A stretch of 64,000 nucleotides of DNA from Nitrososphaerota archaeon (GCA_021325255.1 JAJPHP010000037.1:1-64000); one strand, 5' to 3'; positions 9,177-18,219 are shown, counted from the stretch's first letter. Notes: generated by a model not told the origin, from the sequence alone. Translations and numbers: made by a program.

Positions 9177-9722
9177 CTGGTTTACCTCGACAGCTCAATT
9201 TGGCTTTCGTATTTTCTTGGCGATAGATATAGCGCAAAAGCCGAGAAGATATTGGAAAGGATTCAAAGCCGCGAAGTAGTTTGCGTAGTTTCGACTCTCG
9301 TTCTGCTTGAAGTGATAGAGGTAATTCGCAAGAGGATCGTAGAATATGCGTCTTATGGGGAACTTGATACAAAGAGACAACAAGAAATCCGGGAGGTTGC
9401 CGAAGCAAAGTGTCGAAAATTTATAGACGATATCACCAAATTAGCTTCGCAGAAAAAAGTACTGTTGCTAAATCCAAATAGGATTCTTTCTTCATATCTG
9501 GAGGACACGCTCAGCTATCTGCGAAACTATTTTGGAAGAATTGAGGACAATCGCGATTTCCCTCCAAAGTTTCGCTATCGTGGCCTCGGGCACTATGATA
9601 TACAACATGCGATAAATGCCCGCGACTGTTCGGCACGCGAACTCATTTCGTTTGACAGGGCTTGTTCAGAACTTGGGAAATTAGGCGGGTTTCACACGCT
9701 ACGAATCTCTGTACCTATCTAG
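9177..9722 (+). CDS. PIN-domain ribonuclease-like protein with a probable non-ATG start
   Basis: The frame is open from 9135. The translation VYLDSSIWLSYFLGD just after a CTG at 9177 is the classic first strand and first acidic residue of a PIN nuclease. A later acidic residue (STLVLLEVIEV) and a C-terminal DIQHAINA...SFDRACS segment complete the set. The first ATG is at 9252 and would remove the first catalytic Asp, and there is no ATG, GTG or TTG upstream in frame, so CTG 9177 (giving MVYLD) is the best start. PIN proteins of this size are often VapC-like toxins that cut RNA. The gene follows the winged-helix gene closely, which suits a two-gene module. Confidence 0.6.
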   Translation: MVYLDSSIWLSYFLGDRYSAKAEKILERIQSREVVCVVSTLVLLEVIEVIRKRIVEYASYGELDTKRQQEIREVAEAKCRKFIDDITKLASQKKVLLLNPNRILSSYLEDTLSYLRNYFGRIEDNRDFPPKFRYRGLGHYDIQHAINARDCSARELISFDRACSELGKLGGFHTLRISVPI

Positions 9723-10038
9723 CAGTGGCTTCTACTTTTGAACGGAAACAAGAAATGGTTTACTGCTTTTTGAGGAATCCCGTGCAGCTCCGCCTCTACA
9801 AACTGGTCGCTGAACGACTGGTGAAGGGGAGAGGAGTGGACCGCTAGAACTAATGGATGCTGACAGAAAAAGGAGGAAAGCCGCATCCAAGCACGAGGAA
9901 GAAGAGGAGAAAGAAAAAATCCGTCAGTTATGTGCTCCTTGAGGTGAAGCGCTCAAGGAAAGAATGCATACTCTGTAATTAGTCAAATGACTCAGAACAA
10001 TTAATTAATTAACTCACATTTGCTCTGGACCAACTGAG
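9723..10038. other. Intergenic stretch with the promoter of the aldolase/DUF35 operon
   Basis: No convincing gene. A 29-codon, very charged frame from 9853 to 9942 has no supporting signal. An AT-rich box (AATTAATTAATTAA) at 9999-10012 ends 26 bases before the ATG at 10039 and is a good candidate TATA box for the downstream operon. Confidence 0.45.
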
Positions 10039-11229
10039 ATGTCTCAAAAGGCAGTCATCGCCGGCTTTGGGGAATCTACTGTTTCAAGACCCAAGTCTCG
10101 GAATGATGGAGCCCCTATGCGGTCTAAGGAACAATACCTCGCCGATGCGTTGACGTCCGTTCTGAAAAACTGCGGGCTGGAAAAGAGAGAACTGGACGGA
10201 CAAGGAATTTGTGTAGCCGGAACGGGCGGGGGTCATGGAAGTTCGGGGGAACGATGGTCAAGCGAGGTAATTCATGATTTAGGCATTGGGCCCAGTTGGT
10301 TGATTCGAACAGATCAAGGAGGTTCTTCTAGCTTAGTCCAGTTGATACAGGCAGCGCTCGCGATAGAAAGAGGCGAGGTGGATCTCGTGTTGTGCGTTGG
10401 CGGAGGCTCGACCATTTTTGGAGAAACGGATCAGACCTTCTACGTAAAGAATTTCGAAATGCCATTCGGGATGATGGGGCCTAACAGTCTTTTCGGTCTG
10501 ATACTGAAACGCCACATGCACAAGTACGGAACAGAACCCGGACAACTTGGGAAAATTGCAGTCACTCAGCGGTTTCACGCTTCCCTCAATCCCAATGCGT
10601 ATTTGAGAAAGCGAATAACCATAGAGGACTACTTGTCCTCAGCAATGATCTCGGACCCGATCAGACTCCTCGACTGCTGTATCCCAGTCAGCGGAGCCGC
10701 ATGTTTTCTAATGGCATCCGAAGAACGTTCGAGGAGCATAACTGACCACCCTATCTTCATAAAGGGCTTCGGGCAATGTTTCAACTACCAAACCGGTACA
10801 CCTTATCGTGATGAAATTACAGACTTTGGAATGAGAATCGCTGCGACACGAGCGTTTGAAAGAGCAACCTTGCGCAAAGATAGGGTTTCGTTCCTTCAGC
10901 TGTATGATGATTACACCATCGCCGTTTTGATCCAACTCGAGGACATGGGTTTCTGCGCCAAGGGCGGGGGTGGCAAATTCCTCGATCGAACAGACATAAG
11001 CTACCGTGGCGAGCTCCCTATTAATACCGGTGGTGGAATGCTTTCTGGTGGGCAAATTGGAGGAGGTTTTGTCCATCTGATTGAAGCGATCAAGCAATTG
11101 AAAGGCGAGGCTGGCTCACGCCAGGTGAAGGACCCTGAAATCGGATTAGTCACCGGGATGGGGGGAGAGTCCTATTCTAACAATTTGATTAATCACGTGG
11201 CAGTGATTCTTTCGAACAATGAGCACTGA
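10039..11229 (+). CDS. Thiolase-fold protein without the thiolase cysteine, Ltp2-type aldolase candidate
   Basis: The 396-residue protein has the thiolase fold of the SCP2/lipid-transfer group, but where a thiolase has its nucleophilic Cys (usually in a C-x-S-G context) this one reads TDQGGSSSL. The C-terminal half has the block LYDDYT, LEDMGFCAKGGGG, NTGGG and SGGQ, which is close to Ltp2, the retro-aldolase of steroid side-chain breakdown that uses tyrosines instead of Cys and binds a DUF35 partner. The next gene overlaps by 11 bases and is a DUF35 protein, as expected. I infer cleavage or formation of a beta-hydroxyacyl-CoA rather than a thiolase reaction. The fold is certain, the reaction is not. 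Confidence 0.8.
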   Translation: MSQKAVIAGFGESTVSRPKSRNDGAPMRSKEQYLADALTSVLKNCGLEKRELDGQGICVAGTGGGHGSSGERWSSEVIHDLGIGPSWLIRTDQGGSSSLVQLIQAALAIERGEVDLVLCVGGGSTIFGETDQTFYVKNFEMPFGMMGPNSLFGLILKRHMHKYGTEPGQLGKIAVTQRFHASLNPNAYLRKRITIEDYLSSAMISDPIRLLDCCIPVSGAACFLMASEERSRSITDHPIFIKGFGQCFNYQTGTPYRDEITDFGMRIAATRAFERATLRKDRVSFLQLYDDYTIAVLIQLEDMGFCAKGGGGKFLDRTDISYRGELPINTGGGMLSGGQIGGGFVHLIEAIKQLKGEAGSRQVKDPEIGLVTGMGGESYSNNLINHVAVILSNNEH

Positions 11230-11659
11230 TGTTCCTTTAGAGTCTACTAGGGCATTCACTGCCCATTTGATTGAGAACACCGAACTTACTAGACCTTTCT
11301 GGGAAGCAGCGAAGAGGGATAAACTTGTCATGCAACACTGCGACAAGTGCCGAACCTTTGTGTGGTATCCTCGGCCCTTGTGTCCGAACTGTGGGTCCAC
11401 TGAGCTGAAATGGAATGAGATGAGCGGAGAGGGCAAGATATATTCGTTCACAATAGTCAGACAGGCGCTCAGGAATCCATTCGATTTTCGGGGCAGACTC
11501 CCCCTGATCCTGGCATTAATTGATCTAGATGAAGGTCCAAAGATACTCAGCAACGTCATAGACGCCAACATCGAGAGAATCTCGATTGGATCGAAAGTAT
11601 CGGTCGTCTACTTTGAAAACCCGGAGGGTCTGACTCTACCTGTCTTCAAGCTCAAATAA
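11219..11659 (+). CDS. DUF35 zinc-ribbon/OB-fold protein, partner of the upstream aldolase-like protein
   Basis: The 146-residue protein begins with a helix FWEAAKRDKL, followed by a zinc ribbon (CDKC and CPNCG, residues about 41-60) and an OB-fold that starts with GKIYSFTIV. This is the DUF35 architecture. Such proteins bind thiolase-fold enzymes and acyl-CoA; in the Ltp2-ChsH2 complex the DUF35 domain is needed for aldolase activity. The start overlaps the end of the aldolase-like gene, so translational coupling is likely. Confidence 0.88.
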   Translation: MSTDVPLESTRAFTAHLIENTELTRPFWEAAKRDKLVMQHCDKCRTFVWYPRPLCPNCGSTELKWNEMSGEGKIYSFTIVRQALRNPFDFRGRLPLILALIDLDEGPKILSNVIDANIERISIGSKVSVVYFENPEGLTLPVFKLK

Positions 11660-11705
11660 GCAGAGACCGAAGATATCCCGCAAGTATTTTTTGGTGGAAC
11701 CTCCT

Positions 11706-13130
11706 ATGATCTCTTCCAGACGCGAAGCAATCACTTCGCTGTTCTCCCCCGGAAGCATCGCGGTAGTCGGAGCAACAGATAATCCGACCAAGAGGGGGTT
11801 TAGAATTGTAAAGCATCTAAAGGAGGGGGGATTCGCGGGCAGGATCTACCCGGTGAATCCGAGATTGAATGAAATCTTCGGACTGAAAGCATACTCTTCG
11901 CTACTAGCTATTCCTGAAAGCGTGGATCAGGTGATATTCGCGATCAAGGCAGAAAGCATTCCCGACGTGCTAGCCCAGTGTGCCGCCAAGAAGGCCAAAG
12001 TCGCAATAATTCATTCTGGAGGCTTCGGGGAGACAGGTGCAGAAGGAAGAAAGATTTCAGAGAGACTCGTCCGGGCTGCTGCGACGAATGATATTTCGAT
12101 AGTTGGTCCAAATACTATAGGATCATTTTCCTGCTCGTCTGCTCTAAACGGAACCGCCAACCCGACACCCCTACCATGGTTGAAAGGTTCAGTAGCTCTG
12201 ATCTCTCAGAGTGGAAGCATCTCCATCCTATTGCTTGAGGCTGCGAGGATGGCAAACATAGGCATTTCCAAATTCGTCGGCGTGGGCAATTGCGACGATA
12301 TCCAAACTGAGGATTTTCTCGATTACTTGGCCGACGATAATGAGACAAGTATCATCATGACTTTCATGGAGGGGACGAAGGACGGGAAGAGGTTCATGGA
12401 ACTCATCGGGAGAATATCTCCAGTGAAACCGATCATCGTAATGAAGGTTGGGCGAACTGAATTGGGCGCGAGAGCGGCGTCGTCTCACACTGCTTCGCTG
12501 GCAGTCTCCGAAAAGCTCTTTGATTCTCTTCTTCATCAATACGGAGGCATTCGTGCAGAAGATCCTGCAGAAATGATTGATCTGGCTGTGACACTTTCTC
12601 GGACGCCTAACAGATCAGTCGGAGACATCGGCATAGTCTGCTTTGGCGGCGGGCTCGCAGTAGAAACCGCGGATGCCTGTGGATTGGCCAATTTGAGATT
12701 GGCCGAGTTGAGGAACGAGACGATTGCTGAACTTCGCCGAAGACTGCCAAGCGAAGCCGGAAATTTTCGCAACCCAGTCGAGGTAACCGCTGCACACGCG
12801 CCCCCCTCTGAGGTACTGACGGAATATGTCAATTGCGCCGAATTGGTACTAGCCGATCCAAATGTTCGGACAATCATACTCCCCAATGTGGGCCGCCAAT
12901 TTCAGCCCAAGGCGTTCGTCGACAGAATCCTCCAAATCCGAGGAAAATCGGAAAAGAACATAGTGGTGATCTGGTTACTCTCAAACTATCCGGAAGTTCA
13001 GGCAGAGCTTCCAAGACTTCATCAAGCGAACATCACCGTCTACAGCAGTATCGAAAGGGGAATTAAATGCTTGGGAGTCGCGAAGGACTATTACAAAAGA
13101 GTTAGCACGACAAAGGCGCGTACGGGTTGA
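11706..13130 (+). CDS. Alpha-type NDP-forming acyl-CoA synthetase (CoA-binding plus ligase domains) without a beta partner
   Basis: About 474 residues. The N-terminus is a Rossmann CoA-binding domain (IAVVGATDNPTKRG), followed by a flavodoxin-like succinyl-CoA-ligase segment with SQSGS and a phospho-histidine motif SSHTAS at about 263. This is the alpha half of ADP-forming acyl-CoA synthetases, which make ATP while hydrolysing an acyl-CoA, or run in reverse. The ATP-grasp beta half is neither fused nor adjacent; a beta gene lies near 53 kb. I prefer the ATG at 11706 (GGTGG eight bases ahead) over TTG 11691. The gene follows the aldolase/DUF35 pair by 46 bases and probably belongs to its operon. 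Confidence 0.85.
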   Translation: MISSRREAITSLFSPGSIAVVGATDNPTKRGFRIVKHLKEGGFAGRIYPVNPRLNEIFGLKAYSSLLAIPESVDQVIFAIKAESIPDVLAQCAAKKAKVAIIHSGGFGETGAEGRKISERLVRAAATNDISIVGPNTIGSFSCSSALNGTANPTPLPWLKGSVALISQSGSISILLLEAARMANIGISKFVGVGNCDDIQTEDFLDYLADDNETSIIMTFMEGTKDGKRFMELIGRISPVKPIIVMKVGRTELGARAASSHTASLAVSEKLFDSLLHQYGGIRAEDPAEMIDLAVTLSRTPNRSVGDIGIVCFGGGLAVETADACGLANLRLAELRNETIAELRRRLPSEAGNFRNPVEVTAAHAPPSEVLTEYVNCAELVLADPNVRTIILPNVGRQFQPKAFVDRILQIRGKSEKNIVVIWLLSNYPEVQAELPRLHQANITVYSSIERGIKCLGVAKDYYKRVSTTKARTG

Positions 13131-13219
13131 TTCCTAGTCTGTAAGCCATTCGATGACTCTCTCTTTCCGCTTTTCTCCGAGAATAGTTCAAATACACTCT
13201 TCGGCAAGGACGCGAATCT

Positions 13220-13945
13220 ATGGTCATTAAAGCGGGTCTTGCTTCTTCAGAATTGGTTGGCAAGAGATATGGTCAAAAATCAGTTGTTCCCTCCGATCTC
13301 AAGACCATAGTAGACCCGTCGTCTAGCGCTGTCCTGATTGTTGACATGCAGAATGATTTCTGTTCTCCCAAGGGCCACCACGCTCTGTTGCGAAAAAAAG
13401 TTGCGCTCCTCTCACCCATAGTAGAAAGACAAGTAAACTTGTTGAGGGCTGCGAAAGCGGCACAAGTCCCCCTGATCTTCGTGAAGAACATAACTTTGAA
13501 AAACGGATTGAGCGACTCTCCGGCGTGGGCGCGATTCAAAAAGAAAATAGGCGGAGACATCCCATTGACAGTAGAAGGAAGTTGGGGAGCTGAACTAATT
13601 GATGACATCAAACGTTTTGTTGAAATTCAATCATCGCTACAAATAGAAAAGCACCGCGCAAGCGCTTTCTTTGAGACCGACTTGGACCTAATCTTACGCA
13701 GCAAGGCAATAAGAACTGTGATAGTGATCGGCACCGCCACCCAAGGTTGCGTGCTTGCGACGGCACTTCACGGCTTGTTCCTCGGTTACTTTGTCGTGAT
13801 TGTGACGGATTGCGTTGGGTCTGCCAACCTAGTCTCGCACAAAGCCGCTTTTACTTTAATGAAAGAACAGTTCGATATGGCTCCGTCTGACTACATCATT
13901 TCATGTTGGCAATCACATAGCAAAAAGGAAAAAGGCCCGAGCTAG
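13220..13945 (+). CDS. Isochorismatase-family cysteine hydrolase (maleamate/N-carbamoylsarcosine amidase-like)
   Basis: The 241-residue protein shows the full Asp-Lys-Cys triad of the family: Asp in VDMQNDF (about 42), Lys in EKHRASAF, and Cys in TQGCVLATA. The T-x-GCV-x-AT pattern is closest to the branch containing N-carbamoylsarcosine amidase and the maleamate amidase NicF, which release ammonia from amides. A maleate-isomerase-like gene lies 4 kb downstream, which would fit a maleamate-to-maleate-to-fumarate route, though this is inference. About 50 N-terminal residues precede the core. The ATG at 13220 is preceded by no strong ribosome binding site. Confidence 0.85.
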   Translation: MVIKAGLASSELVGKRYGQKSVVPSDLKTIVDPSSSAVLIVDMQNDFCSPKGHHALLRKKVALLSPIVERQVNLLRAAKAAQVPLIFVKNITLKNGLSDSPAWARFKKKIGGDIPLTVEGSWGAELIDDIKRFVEIQSSLQIEKHRASAFFETDLDLILRSKAIRTVIVIGTATQGCVLATALHGLFLGYFVVIVTDCVGSANLVSHKAAFTLMKEQFDMAPSDYIISCWQSHSKKEKGPS

Positions 13946-14031
13946 TTTATCGAAAACAGCATATGCACTGTTGTACTGGAAGCTGGTTTGACAATTAGCA
14001 GTCAGTCTGGCCGAGAGAGTTGGAGTAAAAT

Positions 14032-14445
14032 ATGTATTCAAACCTGATGATAGTGCTTCCCTTTCTGTGCTTGATCCTTCGCGTAGTCGTGGGCGCAAAT
14101 TTTGTTTTCGGGAGGGGCTACAGACAACTAATAGGAGATAGAGACAATGTGATTGCATTTTGGAAGGCGCAGAAAGTTCCAATGGGCGCTACCGTGGCCG
14201 CCGCTTTCTTAAACTTGGTTGGGGGTATCTTTTTGATAATCGGGTTGTTGGTTCCCGTCGTAGCTCTTTTTTTTGCCCTTGAAATGGCCTTTACTGTATA
14301 CATTCACAAGCATAGGTTCAAGACCAAGTACTTTGGGCACATGAACGTCGGATATGAATTGAATGTTGTTTACATCCTAGTAATGGCGACATTGATTGTC
14401 ATCGGGGCAGGTTATTTCTCTGTCGATTCACTAATCGGGATTTAA
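14032..14445 (+). CDS. DoxX-family integral membrane protein
   Basis: The 137-residue protein has four hydrophobic segments (about residues 6-24, 50-70, 72-92 and 112-131) and the DoxX signature near the first helix (ILRVVVGANFVFGRGYRQL), followed by FW and GG-x-FLIIG in the second pair. DoxX proteins occur with quinone oxidases or as general redox-related membrane proteins; the precise role is unknown. It stands alone between an amidase and the second aldolase-like gene on the same strand. Confidence 0.8.
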   Translation: MYSNLMIVLPFLCLILRVVVGANFVFGRGYRQLIGDRDNVIAFWKAQKVPMGATVAAAFLNLVGGIFLIIGLLVPVVALFFALEMAFTVYIHKHRFKTKYFGHMNVGYELNVVYILVMATLIVIGAGYFSVDSLIGI

Positions 14446-14513
14446 AGCCTAGCCTAAGTAGAAGGATTTTCAAACGAGAATTAGTTGGCACATTTTAGCT
14501 GGGCGAGCTTGGA

Positions 14514-15734
14514 ATGTTTTCCTCCTTTTTGAAAGATGATGAGATTGCGATAGTCGCGTACGCAGAGACGCCGGTTTCAAGGCCAAAGAGAACTAAAGAA
14601 ACCGACGAAGCTACGCCGCACCTGATTACGCCCACTCAATATTATGCGCTCGCAATCAACAATGCTCTAAAGAAATCCGGACTCGCCTATCATGAACTTG
14701 AAAAGTACGGCTTGGGGGTGTGCGGCTCCGAGTATCCGCACTCTGAGATTCTGAGCGGCGAAATCGCGCAAAACTTAGGCTTTTCTCCACGATGGCTTTG
14801 CAGATCAGATCATGGCGGGGCAAGCGCCCTAGTTCTTTTGACCGAGGCGGCGATGGCGCTTCATGCGGGAGTCATTGACTTTGCCATAATTGCGGGGTCA
14901 GATTCACCGGTGGGTAGTCAACAAATCACCACAGTTCAATCCGCGCAAACTTATGTCTTGGATTACGAGTTTCCAATCGGTCTAAAGGGACCAAATAATC
15001 TGTTTGCCCTTGTAGCGAAGAAGCACATGGAGGTGTATGGTACGACTGAATCTCAATTGGGCAAGATAGCTGTGATGCAGAGAGCGAATGCACTGAGAAA
15101 TGAAAATGCATACCTGAGAACACCCATCACTATTGAGGACTACCTGAAATCAGAAATTGTGTCCGAGCCGCTCAAGAGACTTGATTGTTGTATAAGGGTC
15201 AACGGCGGTCTGGCCGTTATCTTGACGCGAAAGGAGCTGGCAGCTAGGATTACCGACAAGCCCGTCTTTCTAAGGGGGTTTGGTGGGTCCTTCAATTATT
15301 CCTTCGGAGATTCGATGCTGACAGATGTGACCTACAGTGGATTTACAGAATCCTCAAAGATCGCTTTTGAGATTGCTAACACAACTGCTTCGAAATGCTC
15401 ACTCTTCGAACTCTACGACGATTACACAATCATGGCATTGATGGAGCTCGAGGACATCGGTCTCTGCAAGAAAGGCGAGGGAGGAAAATTCGTTGAAAGA
15501 TCAGAATTCACGCCGGAGGGAGATGTTCCAATGAATACCGGAGGCGGTCTGCTCTCCGCCGGGCAACCCGGCCTTGCCGGTGGATTCGTGCCTCTGGTCG
15601 AGTCCATAAGACAGTTGCAAAACGAAGCCGTTGGGAGACAGGTCAAGAATCCTATCAGCGCTCTAGTAACAGGGGGCGGTGGGATAGCCTACGGAAAGAA
15701 CCTGGGCAATTGCATGACGGCTGTCCTAGCATAG
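14514..15734 (+). CDS. Second cysteine-less thiolase-fold protein, Ltp2-type aldolase candidate
   Basis: This 406-residue paralog of the 10-kb gene has the same block order: SDHGGASAL where thiolases have the reactive Cys, a C-terminal LYDDYT with LEDIGLCKKGEGG, NTGGG and SAGQPGLAGG. The last motif is even nearer to Ltp2 than in the first copy. No DUF35 gene follows it directly; the nearest is at 18220. I infer an aldolase or a carrier-type partner rather than an acetyltransferase. It is convergent with the acyl-CoA synthetase at 15774. Confidence 0.8.
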   Translation: MFSSFLKDDEIAIVAYAETPVSRPKRTKETDEATPHLITPTQYYALAINNALKKSGLAYHELEKYGLGVCGSEYPHSEILSGEIAQNLGFSPRWLCRSDHGGASALVLLTEAAMALHAGVIDFAIIAGSDSPVGSQQITTVQSAQTYVLDYEFPIGLKGPNNLFALVAKKHMEVYGTTESQLGKIAVMQRANALRNENAYLRTPITIEDYLKSEIVSEPLKRLDCCIRVNGGLAVILTRKELAARITDKPVFLRGFGGSFNYSFGDSMLTDVTYSGFTESSKIAFEIANTTASKCSLFELYDDYTIMALMELEDIGLCKKGEGGKFVERSEFTPEGDVPMNTGGGLLSAGQPGLAGGFVPLVESIRQLQNEAVGRQVKNPISALVTGGGGIAYGKNLGNCMTAVLA

Positions 15735-15773
15735 TAGGATCAGTAACGAATAGTGGATTTCGGTAGAGGCCAG

Positions 15774-17162
15774 TCAGCGTAATCGTAGAAATTTTGCCAA
15801 GCCGTCGGCAGCTGAATTCAGGGAATTGAATATCGGGACTCTGTTCCTTCGCAAGCCTTCCTTTGCTGAAGCCACTCCCTCTCCCTCTCCGATCCAAATG
15901 ACCATGATAGGCTTCTTCTTCTTTTTCGTATTGCTGAATTCGACTGTCAGGTCGGCGAACTTTCTTGGAAAGTAAAAGTCGCTCAAAGTGATAGCGCATA
16001 TCCCGTCTATCGTTGAATCGTCTGACAATGCTGACAGGCATCTCTTATAAGAATCTAGGAACATGTCCTTGCTCACTGCGCCGAGATCGATGGGATTGGT
16101 CTTGATTGTCACTACTTCCGTCAATGATTTTTCAATCTCTCGAGCAGTATTGTCGCTGAGTTTAGGCAGAACTATTCCTCTTGATTGAAATATGTCCGTT
16201 GCGTGAATTGCGAGGCCTCCTCCAGGGCAAATCAGAGCGATTCTATGCCCCATGAAACGCCCTGCGGCAAGAGCGAATGCCAAGACGTCGCACACCTGAT
16301 CGAGGCTTTCGACTTCTATGACACCTGCCTTTTGGAATGCTGAGCGATAGACCTCCAGCGAGCTAATCATCGTGGAAGTGTGGGACTTCGATGTCCGCCT
16401 CCCGGGTTCTGAGACGCCTACGGCAAGAGCGATAACCGGTTTCTTTCTCGTAACCTCTGAAGCTGTCTCAATGAAACGCCGCCCGTCTTTCAGCCCTTCG
16501 ATCAAGACAACCAGGGAGGAACACTTGTCATCGTTACCGAAGTACTCTAGAAAATCGCACAGATCGAGATCGAGCTGGTTCCCTACATTTACATAAGTAG
16601 ACACTCCTAGTAGCGCGTCCTTTGTCTTCATCAGTAGCACCCTTCTTAAACTTCCACTCTGAGAGATTATGGCCAGGTCCGACCCGGGCAAAGGTTGCTG
16701 TGTAGCAATAGACGCGTGCAACTTTGATTCAGCAGAAAATAAGCCTGCGCAATTCGGTCCAATGATACGCATGCCCGAGGAGTTTGCAATGCGCAGACAT
16801 TGTTCTTGGAGATCTTTGCCGGATTCGCCCGCTTCGGAAAAGCCTCCTGATATGATGACTGCGCCCTTGATTTCCTTCTTCGCGCACTGCCCGAGTACGT
16901 GCGGGACGCCAGAGGCTGGAATGACGATAATTGCAAGGTCGGGCTTTGTATCGATGTCGAGTACAGACCGATAGGTCCTGATGGCCTCGACTGCGTTTAT
17001 GTTTGGGTTGACAGGGTAGATGATTCCCTCAAAGCCAAACTCTTTCAGGTTCTTTACTATCTGGTTTCCATGTTTACCCGGTTTATCCGACGCTCCAATG
17101 ACTACGACGCTCTTCGGATTGAAAATGCGGTCCAGCTCAGATCCAGTTTTGCTTTGCGGCAC
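15774..17162 (-). CDS. Second orphan alpha-type NDP-forming acyl-CoA synthetase
   Basis: The 462-residue protein has the CoA-binding Rossmann motif VVVIGASDKPGKHG near the N-terminus, the SQSGS segment of the ligase domain, and KSHTST as the phospho-histidine motif at about 265. Length and domain order match the alpha subunit of ADP-forming acetyl-CoA synthetase. No ATP-grasp beta subunit is adjacent, as for the copy at 11.7 kb. It faces the second aldolase-like gene, so both synthetase-aldolase pairs recur in this region, but in different orientations. Confidence 0.85.
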   Translation of the reverse strand: MPQSKTGSELDRIFNPKSVVVIGASDKPGKHGNQIVKNLKEFGFEGIIYPVNPNINAVEAIRTYRSVLDIDTKPDLAIIVIPASGVPHVLGQCAKKEIKGAVIISGGFSEAGESGKDLQEQCLRIANSSGMRIIGPNCAGLFSAESKLHASIATQQPLPGSDLAIISQSGSLRRVLLMKTKDALLGVSTYVNVGNQLDLDLCDFLEYFGNDDKCSSLVVLIEGLKDGRRFIETASEVTRKKPVIALAVGVSEPGRRTSKSHTSTMISSLEVYRSAFQKAGVIEVESLDQVCDVLAFALAAGRFMGHRIALICPGGGLAIHATDIFQSRGIVLPKLSDNTAREIEKSLTEVVTIKTNPIDLGAVSKDMFLDSYKRCLSALSDDSTIDGICAITLSDFYFPRKFADLTVEFSNTKKKKKPIMVIWIGEGEGVASAKEGLRRNRVPIFNSLNSAADGLAKFLRLR

Positions 17163-17289
17163 GGATCATCTATTCGCCCACCATATCGTCAGATAGACCG
17201 GAGATCGTTTGCTTGACCTGGTTTGCTTCTTTCTTCAAGAAGTATATTCTCATTTCTGGAATTCAGAAGTTATCCTTGAATCGTGTTGT

Positions 17290-18070
17290 TTACTTAACCA
17301 GAGTCAGAAGTTTTCCGTATCCTTCTATTTTGTCATTGATACCAATTGACCTGAGTGCGCCCCAGTAGGTGGCCTGATTAAATGAGACCGTTGGACAATC
17401 GCAATCTCTCTCGATAGCTGACAGAACATCCAAGCTCTGCCAGGCGCCGCCAGCGATGAGGATTCCATCGGTTGATGTAGATTTGCTAATCAATACTTCC
17501 GACCATTTGTAAAGTGCCAATGGAGAGATCCGCGAGTAGGCCCTAAAAGGTTCGTTACCTGTCACCTCGTAGGGTACGGTTGTGGTTGCGTCGATGACGA
17601 AGCCCTGTTCCTTTAGGTAGGAAATCAACAGCTTCTCAAACTCCTTGTTGTAGTATGTAAGTAGGCTGACCCTCTGCATTTTCAACGCTCTCAGAGCATC
17701 AACCACAGATTGCGTCATTGTTATAAAACGTACTGGAGTAATGGCAGACACCTTTTCGCGAAGCTCCTTTTCGAAGGAAGCGCCTTTGACAAACACGATT
17801 GGCGATCCGCATTGAACCAATATATCGGGCTCAGAGACGAGAGCCAAGCGAACGCATCTTTCGAGCGCGGCAATTACCCCAACGTGAGCTTCGACTGAGG
17901 CAGAAATGTATCCGGCGTAATTTTCCAAATCGAGGCGAGTCTCAATTGCACTGACCCCGCAAGGAGCGATCTGAAAAAAATTCATTCAGTGTGGCAATAC
18001 CACTGGGGGGATGCAGGAACGCAATTCTTCCCCTCCATCCTATCTCCGTTGGCTCTGCACACACTGTCAT
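17290..18070 (-). pseudogene. Asp/Glu racemase-family protein (maleate isomerase/arylmalonate decarboxylase-like), frameshifted
   Basis: Two frames together make one protein of about 260 residues. The N-terminal part (from ATG 18070, TEIGWRGRIAFLHPPSG) and the main part (from 17985, FFQIAPCGVSAIETR) join at a run of seven A at 17974-17980; one base fewer would restore the frame. The main part has QCGSPIVFVKG around the first catalytic position. At the second position, where maleate isomerases and arylmalonate decarboxylase have Cys, it reads IAGGAW. So only the first cysteine is kept. The family isomerises maleate, racemises amino acids or decarboxylates malonates. A sequencing slip, programmed slippage or a true mutation are all possible. 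Confidence 0.6.
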
Positions 18071-18219
18071 GTTATCTTTCTCGGCTAGTTGCATTAGATA
18101 GTAGATTAAAGCTATTCCATCGACCCCGGAAAATCTGGCCTGATGAGGCAAACACGCATAATTTCCAGTTCCCAATCCAAAATGTAAATCAAGATGCTCT
18201 TTGCCTCAGTGTCGCGTTC

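Noticed and set aside
9853..9942. 29-codon highly charged microprotein
   Set aside because: Low-complexity composition and no conservation evidence; it may be chance in a purine-rich stretch.
10039..11229. Ordinary acetyl-CoA acetyltransferase (thiolase)
   Set aside because: The reactive Cys is replaced by Gly-Ser residues and the C-terminal blocks match Ltp2-type aldolases better.
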